A stretch of 64,000 nucleotides of DNA from Amia ocellicauda (Eukaryota > Chordata > Actinopteri > Amiiformes > Amiidae). Numbering within the stretch: the stretch's first letter is position 1; each line of letters starts with the position of its first letter. The notes beneath the pieces were generated by a model. The model saw nothing but the letters and a program-made list of their open reading frames with translations, was not told where the DNA came from and did not search any database. Positions 41,012 through 52,400 of the stretch are shown here, piece after piece. A program made the translations under genes and the position numbers. Location: positions 2,140,300-2,204,299 of the forward strand of contig NC_089852.1 in NCBI RefSeq assembly GCF_036373705.1. Direction: 5' to 3'.

Positions 41012-41290
41012 CTGTATTGTTTACGACCTTTACTGTCATTTCTTTGGCCCCCAAATAGAAAGAACGAATATATTTTTGTTCTTCAATAAAATATGGGGTA
41101 TCGCCTGACCCGATCAACACTGTATTTGAACATGAATAAAAAGTACAATTCATCTCCTAATGGTGGTATATTTATTTAAATAAGTGTTTGTGTCTTATAT
41201 TGATATTGTCTAACTGTTTCTATTATAATGCTGTGCATGCACTAGAGCAGCTGCGTCGCGCATCTGCGCAGATCTCCACGCGTCTCGCTG
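39836..41290. other. SSR4 5' intergenic
   Basis: It holds a TA repeat (39848-39886), a single copy of the 42-43 bp minisatellite unit (39984-40053), a CTCF-like motif on the minus strand (40278-40293), an ATT repeat of about 17 units (40684-40735) and another TA repeat (40980-41010). No exon is recognised. Confidence 0.6.
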
Positions 41291-41293
41291 CGG

Positions 41294-41301
41294 TGACGTG
41301 G
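41294..41301 (+). promoter_or_regulatory. SSR4: UPRE-like motif in the SSR4 promoter
   Basis: TGACGTGG lies about 125 bases upstream of the SSR4 ATG in a CpG-rich segment (41225-41420). It matches the XBP1/ATF6 UPR element consensus, and TRAP subunits are known UPR targets. The same octamer occurs in SEC61A1 intron 1. Confidence 0.45.
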
Positions 41302-41421
41302 CCAGCGAGCAGCGCGCTCCTCCAGTATCCCAGAGTGCAGTGCGCGGGAGAGCTGAGCTGGCCTTAGCAGACGAGCACAGGAGCAGACGGAGCAGAGACC
41401 GGCACCGACACCGACACCGAC

Positions 41422-41539
41422 ATGGACAGACCCGCCGCCCTCGCCTTACTCGCGGCCCTTTGTGTCAGCCTGTGCTCAGGTAAAGAGCATGAGCGCGGAT
41501 ATTGATTGATTTACCTAGCAATTGTGGCGGAACTGTGTG

Positions 41540-41571
<32 letters not shown>

Positions 41572-41667
41572 TGTGATACAGCGGCCTACAGACAGCAGAG
41601 CGAACCCGACGGTCTGTTGCCTCCCTTGGTGTGTGTGTGTGTATATATGTGTGTGTATATATATATA

Positions 41668-41733
<66 letters not shown>

Positions 41734-42892
41734 AGTGAGGTGGGGACACAGGGTGTCCTCTGTGTGGTATGAGCTGTGCTTCAGCGTGGGGGTCACTGGC
41801 AGCTCAGCTCAGCTCAGCCCAGCTCTCAGAAGCCCAGTGTGGGGGCAGGTCCCTCCCCTGCATCTGGATCTGGGATCTGTGAGCAAAGAAAGCCTAAACG
41901 TGCCTTCAAAAAATGTGTGACTGCAGTCAGCGTCAAGCTCAGGATGGGGGTAGTGCGTGTGGCCCGTGAGAGCTGCCCTGTGGTCTAACCCGCTGTGTGT
42001 TTCAGGGGAGAGCTGCCTGGAGCCGGCCATCACCCCGTCCTCCTACACCACCTCGGACGCCGTCATCTCCTCCGAGTCCGTGTTCATCGTGGAGATCAGC
42101 CTGGCCTGCCGGAACGGAGCGCAGGTACACCGCGCCGCTGTCGTGTGTGTGTGTCCCTGTCCGAGACCCAGAGCTGTCTGTGAGAGAGTAGTGAAGCAAT
42201 GAAGCCCCATCAATCGGGCCGGTTAAGCAGTGTAAGGATGTGGGTAAAATGAAACCCAGAAGGCACTGTGACTCTGCAGTGCATAGCACGGCTCCACTCA
42301 GTTTGTGACCCCATTGTGACCCCGTATCTCCTCTCTCAGAGTGTGGCCCTGTACGCTGACGTCAACGGGAAGCAGTTTCCCGTGACCCGAGGCCAGGATG
42401 TGGGCCGTTATCAGGTGAGACCCTCTTGCTCTGGATCTCTGTCCCGGTGAGAGTCACTGGCGTGCTGTCGGCCGCGGGCGCCGCGTGTGCCGTGTGTGAT
42501 GGCGTGTGTCAGCCCTGTGTTCTGTGTGCAGGTATCGTGGAGCGTGCCCCACAGGCAGGCGAGCTCTGGCCGCTACGAGGTGAAGTTCTTCGACGAGGAG
42601 TCGTACAGCACCCTGCGCAAGGTCAGTGTGGCCCCCTGGCCGTGCAGAGCTGCCGCCCCAGTCCACCCCCTGCACCCCCTGACGAGTGCTCTCTGAGCCA
42701 GACCAGACGTGTCCCTGTGCGTGTCCAGTGTTGTGTAAAAGCTCTTTTTTTCCCCACCTCTCAGGCTCAGAGGAACAATGAGGATGTTGGATCCATCAAG
42801 CCTCTGTTCACCGTCAACGTGGACCACAGGGTGAGAGCAGATACCGGGGTCTTAGTTTCACAGAGGGTCCACTGTGTACAGCAGTGTGTGTA

Positions 42893-42945
<53 letters not shown>

Positions 42946-43050
42946 GGGGTGTGGAGTGGTCCCTGGGTTTCCACAGAGGTCGTGGCTGCAGCCATCGGCA
43001 TTCTGGTGTATTACCTGGCCTTCAGCGCCAAGGGCACCATACAGGCATAG
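41422..43050 (+). CDS. SSR4: Signal sequence receptor delta (TRAP delta)
   Basis: TRAP delta is a subunit of the ER translocon-associated protein complex, which sits beside Sec61 and helps substrates insert and be glycosylated. Six coding exons join in frame: 41422-41479, 42006-42124, 42340-42414, 42532-42621, 42765-42830 and 42946-43050, giving 513 nt or 170 residues (human 173). The N-terminus is a signal peptide ([20 protein letters not shown]). The luminal domain keeps two cysteines, in GESCLEP and SLACRNG, that form the family disulfide. A membrane segment, [15 protein letters not shown], lies near residues 148-162, followed by a short KGTIQA tail. An ATTAAA signal lies at 43191-43196. 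The gene is convergent with TWF2. Confidence 0.97.
41541..41731. repeat. ATGT, TG and TA microsatellites in SSR4 intron 1
   Basis: ATGT units (41541-41572) are followed by a compound TG/TA repeat (41627-41731). Confidence 0.9.
42893..42942. repeat. (CT)n polypyrimidine tract of SSR4 intron 5
   Basis: About 22-25 CT units run directly into the CAG acceptor of the last SSR4 exon. Confidence 0.95.
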
Positions 43051-43190
43051 CGGAGTGACGGACACTGACTGACCGTGTGTGAGAGAGACTGGGACACTGA
43101 CTGTGTGTGTGTGAGTGAGTGAGACTGGGACACTGACTGAGGGGGGGGTTCAGGGTGGGGGGGTCGGGTGCGTTGCTGAATTGGAGTAAA

Positions 43191-43196
43191 ATTAAA
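43191..43196 (+). terminator. SSR4: SSR4 polyadenylation signal ATTAAA
   Basis: ATTAAA lies 141 bases after the SSR4 stop codon and is the first polyadenylation-type signal downstream. Confidence 0.55.
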
Positions 43197-43812
43197 ATAT
43201 TTTACAGAAACTGTCCCTCTGTTGGGTCATTATTTGTGGCCTGAGCTCCATCCAGGTGACAAATGACAAACTCCTCGTATATAATGTGTGTTTGCATTTA
43301 TCCATTGTGATTGAGTATACATCTGTAAATAAGATAATGGGTGAATTGAGTGAGAATGGGGAAGTGAAATGGTTCAGGAAGCTGGGGTGGGGGGGGGAAA
43401 TTAGATTGTGTTGAGTCACAAACCAGTTATTGAACCACCTCTACCACCACCAAAACCATAAAAGAAACATGAAGATAAAGGCTGATGGAGTGTGATGGAA
43501 GGACAGTGTTGATGCTCAAGCAGCGGCCCAGACCAGTGGTCACAACAGTCAGGATAAACCACATATATATATATGAACTGTTCTGTCTCGCCCCCTCGGT
43601 GTTGGGGGAGCAGTGTTTAGGTAAAGGTCTCCCCAGAGCCTCAGTGCTGGGGGGGGGGGGGGTTGTGCAGAGCTGTCAAGATGCGACCCTTGACCTCCAT
43701 CTGTCACCACCGTGGCTTCACAGAGCGTTACAGGCCCAGAGGAACTCGTACTCGACCTCCCTGGATCGACGGCACAGTGGCGATGGAGACCCTGCTGTAG
43801 CTTTTTGAGTTT

Positions 43813-43818
43813 TTTATT
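43813..43818 (-). terminator. TWF2: Candidate TWF2 polyadenylation signal
   Basis: AATAAA on the minus strand lies about 690 bases after the TWF2 stop codon, with a second overlapping TTTATT close by. It would give a 3' UTR spanning 43800-44510. Confidence 0.45.
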
Positions 43819-44510
43819 TTTATTTATCTTACACACAAGATTGAAAATACTTTTTTGTTTGTTTGTTTTTTTCTGATCATTCTTAATTTGGAAGTTTGGT
43901 CTGGGATGTCCGGGCTGAGTGAGTGCGTGTCCGTCGCTCTGTGTGTGAGAGATGCAGCGACTCGTTGGCGCACTTCAAACTTGGACACTCACTCACAGCC
44001 GTACAGACGGCCCAGCCTGCTGCACAGACAGACAGAGCAGAGTGGGGGAGACGGACAGGAGCAAATCTTCTGATCGTTTCCGTTTTGGGGGCTTCTGGGA
44101 GATCCAGGCCTCTCAGAGAACAGAACTCTGGATCATCCAGACGTTACAGAAAAAAAAAAAGAAAAAGGGGGCAAAGGAAAACAAACTGAAAGCAGCAGGA
44201 AAACAGATTCCTTCCCAGAGAGCGAGGTGCCGAATCTCCGTCTGCGTGGAGGAGAGACGGACGACAGAAGGGGGAACGAGATGAAGGCAGACCTCTTCCC
44301 AAACGAGGGTGAGGACGACCACAGTGGAGCCCCGGAGAGGAAAGGATAGAGGGGAGAAAGAAGGAGAAACTGGGAGAGAGAGATGGGAGACGTTGACAAA
44401 GCAAAGGAAACCAGGAATAGAGAGGCGGGGGGGGCGCGTCCGGGCGTGACGTGGTATGGTTGCCATGGAATCAGTCCAGCCAAGCCCTCTCTCCCTCTCC
44501 TTCCCTCCCT

Positions 44511-46659
44511 CTAGCTGTCCTCCCCGTTCTCGCCGGGGCCCCTGATCAGTCGCTTGTGGCCCCTCTTGCCCGCTGGGCCGCGCGGCTTGGAGAAGGCCTG
44601 CTTGAAGGCGTGCTGCTTGGGGTGCACCTCCTCGTACAGGAACTCCGCCGTGAGCTCGGCCCCGCTGTCCGTCTCGATCTGGAGGGAGGGAGAGAGAGCG
44701 AGAGGAAGAGGTTTATAGCCACCGGTGAGGCACGCGTGCACACACAATTAGACGCACATACGGGCGACACACAAGCAGAGAGATGGGTAGGCACATAGAC
44801 CGAGCGAACACACTGATAACCAGACAGGCGGAGAGCGAGACGTAGCGGAGGCGGGCGCTCTGGGTACCTTCTTGGCGACCTCGATGTGCAGGGTCTGCTC
44901 CACCTCGTCCAGCAGGCGGCTCTTGCAGCTGGAGTAGAGCATCCGCTCCTTAATACTGCAGCTGTAGCCAGGCATGGAGTAGATAAACACTGCAGAGAGA
45001 GCGAGACAGGGTTAACACACTGCACAGTGTACACAGAGAGAGGGACATGGTTGACACACTGTACACAGAGAGAGAGAGGGACACAGGGTTAACATATTGT
45101 ATTTATCCTATTCTCTTCACTGTGTCTGTGTACACTTGTCAGGGCAATCTAGCTAGTTTTGAACTTGAATGTGAGAGAGAAAGAGAGCGTGAGGTGGGTG
45201 GCAGACACTCACCCACAGACTCCAGGTAGTCCCCCTCGTGGGAGTGGCGGTACAGGAAGAAGTGGTAGCGTGGCGTGTCCGTGGGCACGTGGCCGGGCAG
45301 ATCACCGATCTCTGTGGGGTTGGTGTGGACCAGCTCGATCGTCTCCCTCTCCGTGTCCAACCGCTAGAGGACAGACGGGGGCAGTCAGTACTGTTTTGTT
45401 ATTATTTACAGTGTTATAGTAATAATCCTTAGTTTGAACAGATCGGTGTTGTGCCGTGTTGGTGCGGAACAGCGCCCCCCTGTGGCAGCGACTGGCAGTG
45501 CCTCACCAGCTGCACGTAGTTGATCTTCCTCTGGCGGAGCTGCAGCAGGGCGCGCTTGGCCTCCTCCTGCAGGGGGAACGCCAGGCCCTGCAGAGTCTGG
45601 TGCTTACTCTCCACGCTGATCTCCGTCTTCACCTGCAGGGGGCAGCACACACAGACACAGACAGTCAGGCATGAGCTGTGAGAGACGAGTGCGTGTGTGT
45701 CAGTGAGTGAGAGAGTGTGAAAGAGTGAGTTTAGTCAGAAGTCCTGCAGTAATTCAGGCAGGAAACCAAGCAGGACAGGAGCCAGATCAGCAGGAGCCAT
45801 GACTCATTCTCAGACAAACACAGACAGACACACGGGGAGAATCAGGAAGGTCTAGACTGACACTAGACTGATCTGATCGCAGACAGACAGGGAAAGAGAG
45901 AGAGGGGGAGGGGAAAGTGATGGAGACGCACCTTGCCGTGTCCGCGGGGGGCTCTGGCCCTGCGCCGCTCATCCTGTGTCGAGACACATGGGAAACACAG
46001 ACACAGAGACTGACCGCTGGTGAGCATCAGCATCTACAGAGGACACAGGCTGTCCTGTCCTACTGTCTCACTGCCCCACTCTCCTCTGCCCACCGTCTCA
46101 CTGCCCCGCTCTCTCCCTGTCCCCTCTGCTGCCCACAGTCCGCCTCACACTGGCCGACCCCACCCTTGACCCCTTCTTCCCTATGAAATTGCGAGAAAAT
46201 CACTGTCAGCTGACCTTGGTTGACACTCAAAACAGAAATATACCTCAGGCCTGTTATGGCAAACTTGTCCATGTGTGTGTGTGTGTGCTTGCCAACATGT
46301 TTCTGCCCTGTTCTGTTCCTGTCGGTTCCTGTTCTTACAGCGCTCAGTGTCTCCCGCGGTCAGCTGACAACATCCCGCCCCAATCTGCCCCCACCCAGCA
46401 CAGCACTCACACCGACAACACCGTCCACCGCAGTCCAGCCCCCGTGTGATGCTACACAGGTGCCAGGCCGGCCCCGGAGGAGAGAGAGAGACAGAGCCAC
46501 GCACCCACCCCACGAGGCCCTGCCACACAGGCCTCTCATGCAAAACCTCTACCGGCTCACACAGGATAACAACCACCTCCAACACAGGAGCACCTGGTCT
46601 CAGAGCACTGGGGTATCCATTGAGTTCTGGAAACACGCAAGGGAGTGGGGGAGGGGTGG

Positions 46660-46703
<44 letters not shown>

Positions 46704-48680
46704 CACACAAACTTACCCGAACCACCCTGTCCTGGAAGACACAGCGAAGCAGGCGAGAGGTTAACAAAATGACACTGACACAGACTGTGTAGATGGAGAC
46801 TACATGTTGACGCTCTCCCTGGCTGCACACACTAGACACACTGACACTACTCCACACTTGGTTAGTTTAAGCCGTTGTGAACACAAAACGCTACAATTTT
46901 GCTTGCTTTCACATTCGCTTTTCACGATTACTTTCTTGGGCCTCACAACTCGCCGTACATAGTTCACGTGACACAACATTGTCTGTGGCGCTCAAAATCG
47001 AAACAGTCGTGGCTGCTGCTGGACGTGGGTTTGTGTGGTCCTCCAGATATGGACGTGGACCACAAAAAAACAAAACAGTTGTCAACTACACACAGACACT
47101 CAAAGGTCTTCCTTTGGTTTCCTGTAAAATGAAGGCTATAGAGGGTCTAACCGGACCGCAGTGCAGTGCCGTGTGGAAGCAGAAACTGTCACTGTAGGAT
47201 GACACGAACACAAGTGTTCTGGGTTCCCAACATTGAACAGTGTGAATGGTAAGTGGACTGAGACCCCATCACAGCCAAAATGGCGCAGAAAGAGATCTGG
47301 GTCCTGGGTCCTCTTTCAAGGCTAGGGACAGTGCGGATGCAGAGAGAAATGGGTTCTGCTCGAGTTCTCCTCAATGGCTGGTGATCGGCCCGAAGGCCCG
47401 CCCCCGCACTCACCTCGTTGATCTTGATTTGCTGCAGCTCCTGCTCGGCGGTGGTGAGCGGCGCGGGGGCGGAGCAGGAGGTCATGTGACGCAGATAGCC
47501 CTGGAAGCAGATGTCCTCCTGCAGGGAGACGGGCAGGAAGGTCAGGGAGCCCTGGCACTCTACACCCTGGCCTGCTCAAACCCCAGCATGCCCCCCCACC
47601 AGACCACCCCAGCCCTCACCTGCAGCGTGCCGAACATCTCGTCCTTGATGTGTCCGCCCCCGAACTCCTTCTTCACGGTGGCACGGGTCGCAGCGTACAG
47701 CATCTTCTGCCGGACCTGAGCGACACAGGACACACCATGTCACAACGGCCGCTCGTAGCACCCGTACCCCTCACCCAGCCACAGCATCCTGCGGCCGCCC
47801 CCCACCATACCGGAGACTGGTCGGGCGACCAGGAAATGAAAAGCCACTCGTAGCCCTGTGCATTCTGGGAGTCGAGACGGAACAGGATGTAGCAGGGCTC
47901 CTGGTCGTCCAGCAGGGGCAGCAGGAAGGTGTCATAGTCGCGGTCCCAGGTCCGAGACGGCTCCCGGTGCGCACCCAGAACCAACTGCTCTGAAAGACAC
48001 AGCACACTTAGACCCACACTGATACATTGAGACACTGAGACTCTGAGACACACTGGGAGAGACTGCTGTGCGTGTGTGCTGTATCGTGTTGTGTAGTGAG
48101 CTCTGTGTGAGCAGGGCTTCCTCTCCGACTCCCCCCCAGAGCTCCGGTGTCCGTCTCACTCTCTGGTTGTGTCAACAAACCCGTCTCCAGTGACACCCCC
48201 TTAATTATTGATGTCACAGCGCAGAGGTGCGGCTCGGCTGTGTGGTGATCAGAGCTCTCTCATCGTCCTGGTCTCTCCCTCCCCCTCCTTCCTTCTCTTT
48301 CTTTTCCTCCTTTCTCATCCTTTACGTCTGCCAAAGCGTCCCTGGCCCTGGGTGACTCCTCCCTCAGCAGAAGTACATTAAGCTTCTCCGGTTTTCAGTC
48401 AGGAAAGCAAAATTCAACTGCCTGTCTGTTTGAAAGTTAGTCTGCCTGCGTCTCAGTGTCTCCCACTCTCTCTCTCTCTGTGTCTGTCTGTCAGTCAGTC
48501 TGTGTCTCTGCTTCTCTCTCTGTGTGAGTGTGTCAATCAGTCAGTCTGCCCGGTCCCCTGGCTCAGAGGGGGTTCCCCGCAGGGCGGTTCTGTCCCCCGC
48601 GACTCAGCCCAGCTGCTATTCTGAGCAATCTGCATTCCAGTCACATCAACACATGCTTTCCACTGACTAGTCAACCAGTG

Positions 48681-48715
<35 letters not shown>

Positions 48716-49397
48716 CTCGCACTCTTGCACTCACTGGACTGGACTGTCTCACTTCTGTGACTCCCTTCAATAGTTAAAATACAAAAACAAAATTAAAAAT
48801 AAAATTAAAATTAAAAAGACGACACAGAGGAGTTTGGGTGTTTCCCAAGGGGGCTGCTGTGTGGATCCCCACACGGCATCCTGTCTCGCCTACCTGTCCG
48901 TCAATAAAATCCTTCCCACAGAAAATGACCAGCACTCTGACCAGCGTCCGGGGGGCAGGGGCAGGGCCAGTATCCGTCTGCCGGACCCCTGATTTACAGC
49001 CTGGGAAACTTTACACCCCACTCTAATCCCACGATTACACTCGATAAAAATGTCAACGGTTAGCAAATGAATAGCTGAGAGCACACGCAATTAAGAGGGG
49101 GGGAGGGGGGTGTTCGTAGAGATCTGACAACACCCGCAGTGTTTATGGTCAGCTATCTGTCACTGGGGTTAGCTGGGACCACCTGACCACCCCCCCTGCC
49201 GCCAGAGGACCAATGGGCAGGCCGGTGCGTCTCAGCCAGTGCTGGCCCCTCTCGCACACCCCGGAGACCCAGCGAGGGAAAATAGCAATGGTGACACAGC
49301 CAGCTCGCCGGGGACATCAAGAGCCACAACAACAACAATGACAACTCTGACAGGGGACAGAGGGACAAACAGGTTGCCATTTGAGGGGAATACAGAG

Positions 49398-49440
<43 letters not shown>

Positions 49441-52400
49441 AAGACCGAGAGAGATAGAGATGCAGGGAGGGGGGTTAAGGGTGTCAACACCAGGATTACA
49501 TCACCACCCCAGGAAAAATGGACGTGCTGTAACGCTTCTGAGAGTAAACAACAACAACCCCCCCCTTCACCCCAGCCCACTAAATTTGAGCTTCCCAAAC
49601 ACAGCAGACAGCTCCACCACAGCTCCGCCGGGAGGGGAAACCACAGACACAATCGCAGGCCTTGATGGAGGCTCACCCTGCGGCCACGCACACTCCCTAC
49701 AGCTCATGGCGGCCAGATCCGAGTCTCGGCGCCCGGCTCACATTCCACCAAGAGCATCCAGTGCCACCCGCTGCACTGATCCACGCCTGACAGTTTACAG
49801 GGAGATCTGGACACCCCAGCTGTGCTGTACTGTACTGAACCATAGAATTGACACTGGCCTGCTCCGGATTCAGCCCCGTGTGTTGTGTGTGTTCCGGATT
49901 CAGCCCCGTGTGTTGTGGTGGTGCAGCTCGCCCTCAGTGCTGTTGTCAGGATGCGCTCGTGGCACGCTGCGAGGAGGATGTCATTGTTTTCCATTTGCAG
50001 TAACAGGAAGTGTGTCTGTGTGTCTGAACTGGCTGCAGTGACTCAGCGATGCACAGCTCTGACAGTGACAGTGAGTGGACACACAGGACAGGACAGACAG
50101 ACACTCATGCACACACAGACAACCAGACTTACTTACATATATTACAATTAAAAAGCTTAACAAAATCTTGTAACAGTAAACCCCCTCCCCATTAAGCTCT
50201 CACCCCAATTGTGCCCCCTGTCCCCTGCCACCCCCCCCCCAATTTCTCCCGCAGCCTCAGCTGTACCACCTAGAACCCACCTCCAGTCTCTCTCTCGTAC
50301 CCCCGATTCACAAAAACCTCCTCAGTACCCCCCCTTTCCCCCCCAGCGGCCAGTACTCACCGTCCTTGATGACCACCTTGATGAGCCGGACCTCCCCCCC
50401 CCTCGCCCGGGCCAGGAACTCCCGGAGCTGCGGCGTGGCTGCGAGGACCAGAAACATGGCGGTCAGTCTCAGTCACAGGCCGGCTGGCCGCTGGACACTG
50501 ACCACACACTGACCGGCGGCGGACAGCGCAGAGGAAACAGGAAGGAGGAAGAGGAGAGGAGAGGAGAGGAGAGGACGACGCAGGTAGCAGCCAGAAAAAA
50601 TATTTAACAAAGCTAATAACTACAAACACTGGGTTGTTGGGAGTGTTACTGATTGAGGAAAAATTAAATAAAAAAAATCGATCAATAAATCAATAAACAG
50701 AAGAGAAGGAGATTAAGTCCCTGGAGTGCTGGCCCTTGCGTGTCTCTCTCTCTCTCTCTCTCTCCCTCCCTCTCCCTCTCTTCTTCTCCCTCGCTCCAGA
50801 GGGAACAAGCAAAGGTCTCCTCCCCTGACTCCCCCGAGAAACAGTCCTGAGCCGGAGGAGTGGAGGAGTGGAGGAATGGTCGAAGGACAGACAACAAAAA
50901 ATGAATAAATCTATAATCAACAGTGAACAGGAGCGGCGCGTGGGGCGGTGGGCTGCAGGGCTGAGTGGCGAGGCTGGCGTCCGTATGCGGGGGCCGGGGA
51001 GCCGGGCTGCTTTATATCACAGCAACATGTGATCCTGCCAACAGCAACCCAATCCCCCTGCGCCCAGCACAGCCTCCCAAATATAGACGCCTGGCCACAC
51101 TGCCTCGGGTGACAGGCAGGCAGGGAGGCTGTGGGGGCAGGGGTAGGAGCGAGGGAGGAGGGGTCAGTGCAGAGACAGCCTGCCTCTTTGTGTCTGTCTG
51201 TCCGTCTGTCTCAATAACAAACCATCAAACTGTCTGTCTCTCTGTCTGAATCAATTAATTAGCAGGACTAAATATGGTTGACAAATCCAATGGATGACAA
51301 AAAAAAACATGTAATGATTAACTCAGAGATCAATCAATCACCTGGACTGCTAATAAATAAATAAATAATAATAATACAATAATAATAATCAATCAATCAA
51401 AAGTCAAATTGACACTGTGGCTCCTAACCAGCCTCTGGTCTCATACGATTGTAATAGATGCAGATTGGGGGCTTCTTCATGAAAAATAAATACTTTAAAA
51501 TAAAATCTCAATGGTTTTTGCTTTGATATATATTTTTTGTATCTGATTTGTTTATTCTGATGTCAGCTCTGGCTTCTCGTCATGACGGGGGCGTGTTTCT
51601 GTCTCCTGGATTACACTACAAAGGGATGACTTGCGTTTAGTTTCCTCTCCCATGACGGGGACACTGCTGGCGTGATCCCAACAACATGTGTCCTGCTCTG
51701 TGCAATATGGCTGGTCCTTGTGTATTGACTTTTGTAGAGCTGTTGGGAACCCCTTGTGCTGTTTTGTGCCTGTGGGAGCACAGACACTGAGCAACAAGTG
51801 CTCCCAGTGAGGCTGGGCAGCTGGCCACAGCTCCCAGGAAGACCCGGCCCGGATCAGAGCCAAGGACCGGGACCAGAGCCGGCCCGGCCTGCTGCTGCGG
51901 ATTCTCCACATTCCGACCGTCCAGAGACTCCAGAGGAGGACTAATCCACACGGTGTAGCCTTTCTATCTCTGTGCTCCCTCCTTTGGTTTCTCTCTTCCT
52001 CTCTCTCACTCCATCTCTCCTTCTGTGTTTCCTGTTCTCTCTCTGTACAGGCCTTGTAACCCAACCCAGGTGAGTCATTAAATTAATGATTGAAGGACAG
52101 GTACAGTGCAGGACAGTCCCCCCCCTCTCTCCCCATCCTATCCCTCTATCTATTCCTCCCATCCCTCCCTCCCTCTCTCCGCTCTGCGTTCTCTGTTCTC
52201 CTCGCAAACTCTGTGTCAACCCCCCCTCAGACAGGAAGATGTATTTTAGGTCAAGGTGGCAGCAGTGCGCCACCCAGTTCCTGCAGTTTTTATTAGGCTG
52301 CTCTGTATTAAAGTGGAATGTCTGCTCTGGGGTTTGTTTTCTGCGGCCGTTTTAGAAACAGACTCATATTCTCACATTATACACATTAAATACATGCAGG

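Noticed and set aside
51552-52064. 170-codon minus frame in TWF2 intron 1
   Set aside because: It has no recognised domain, no matching splice sites to TWF2 exons, and low-complexity ends. An alternative first exon could not be supported.
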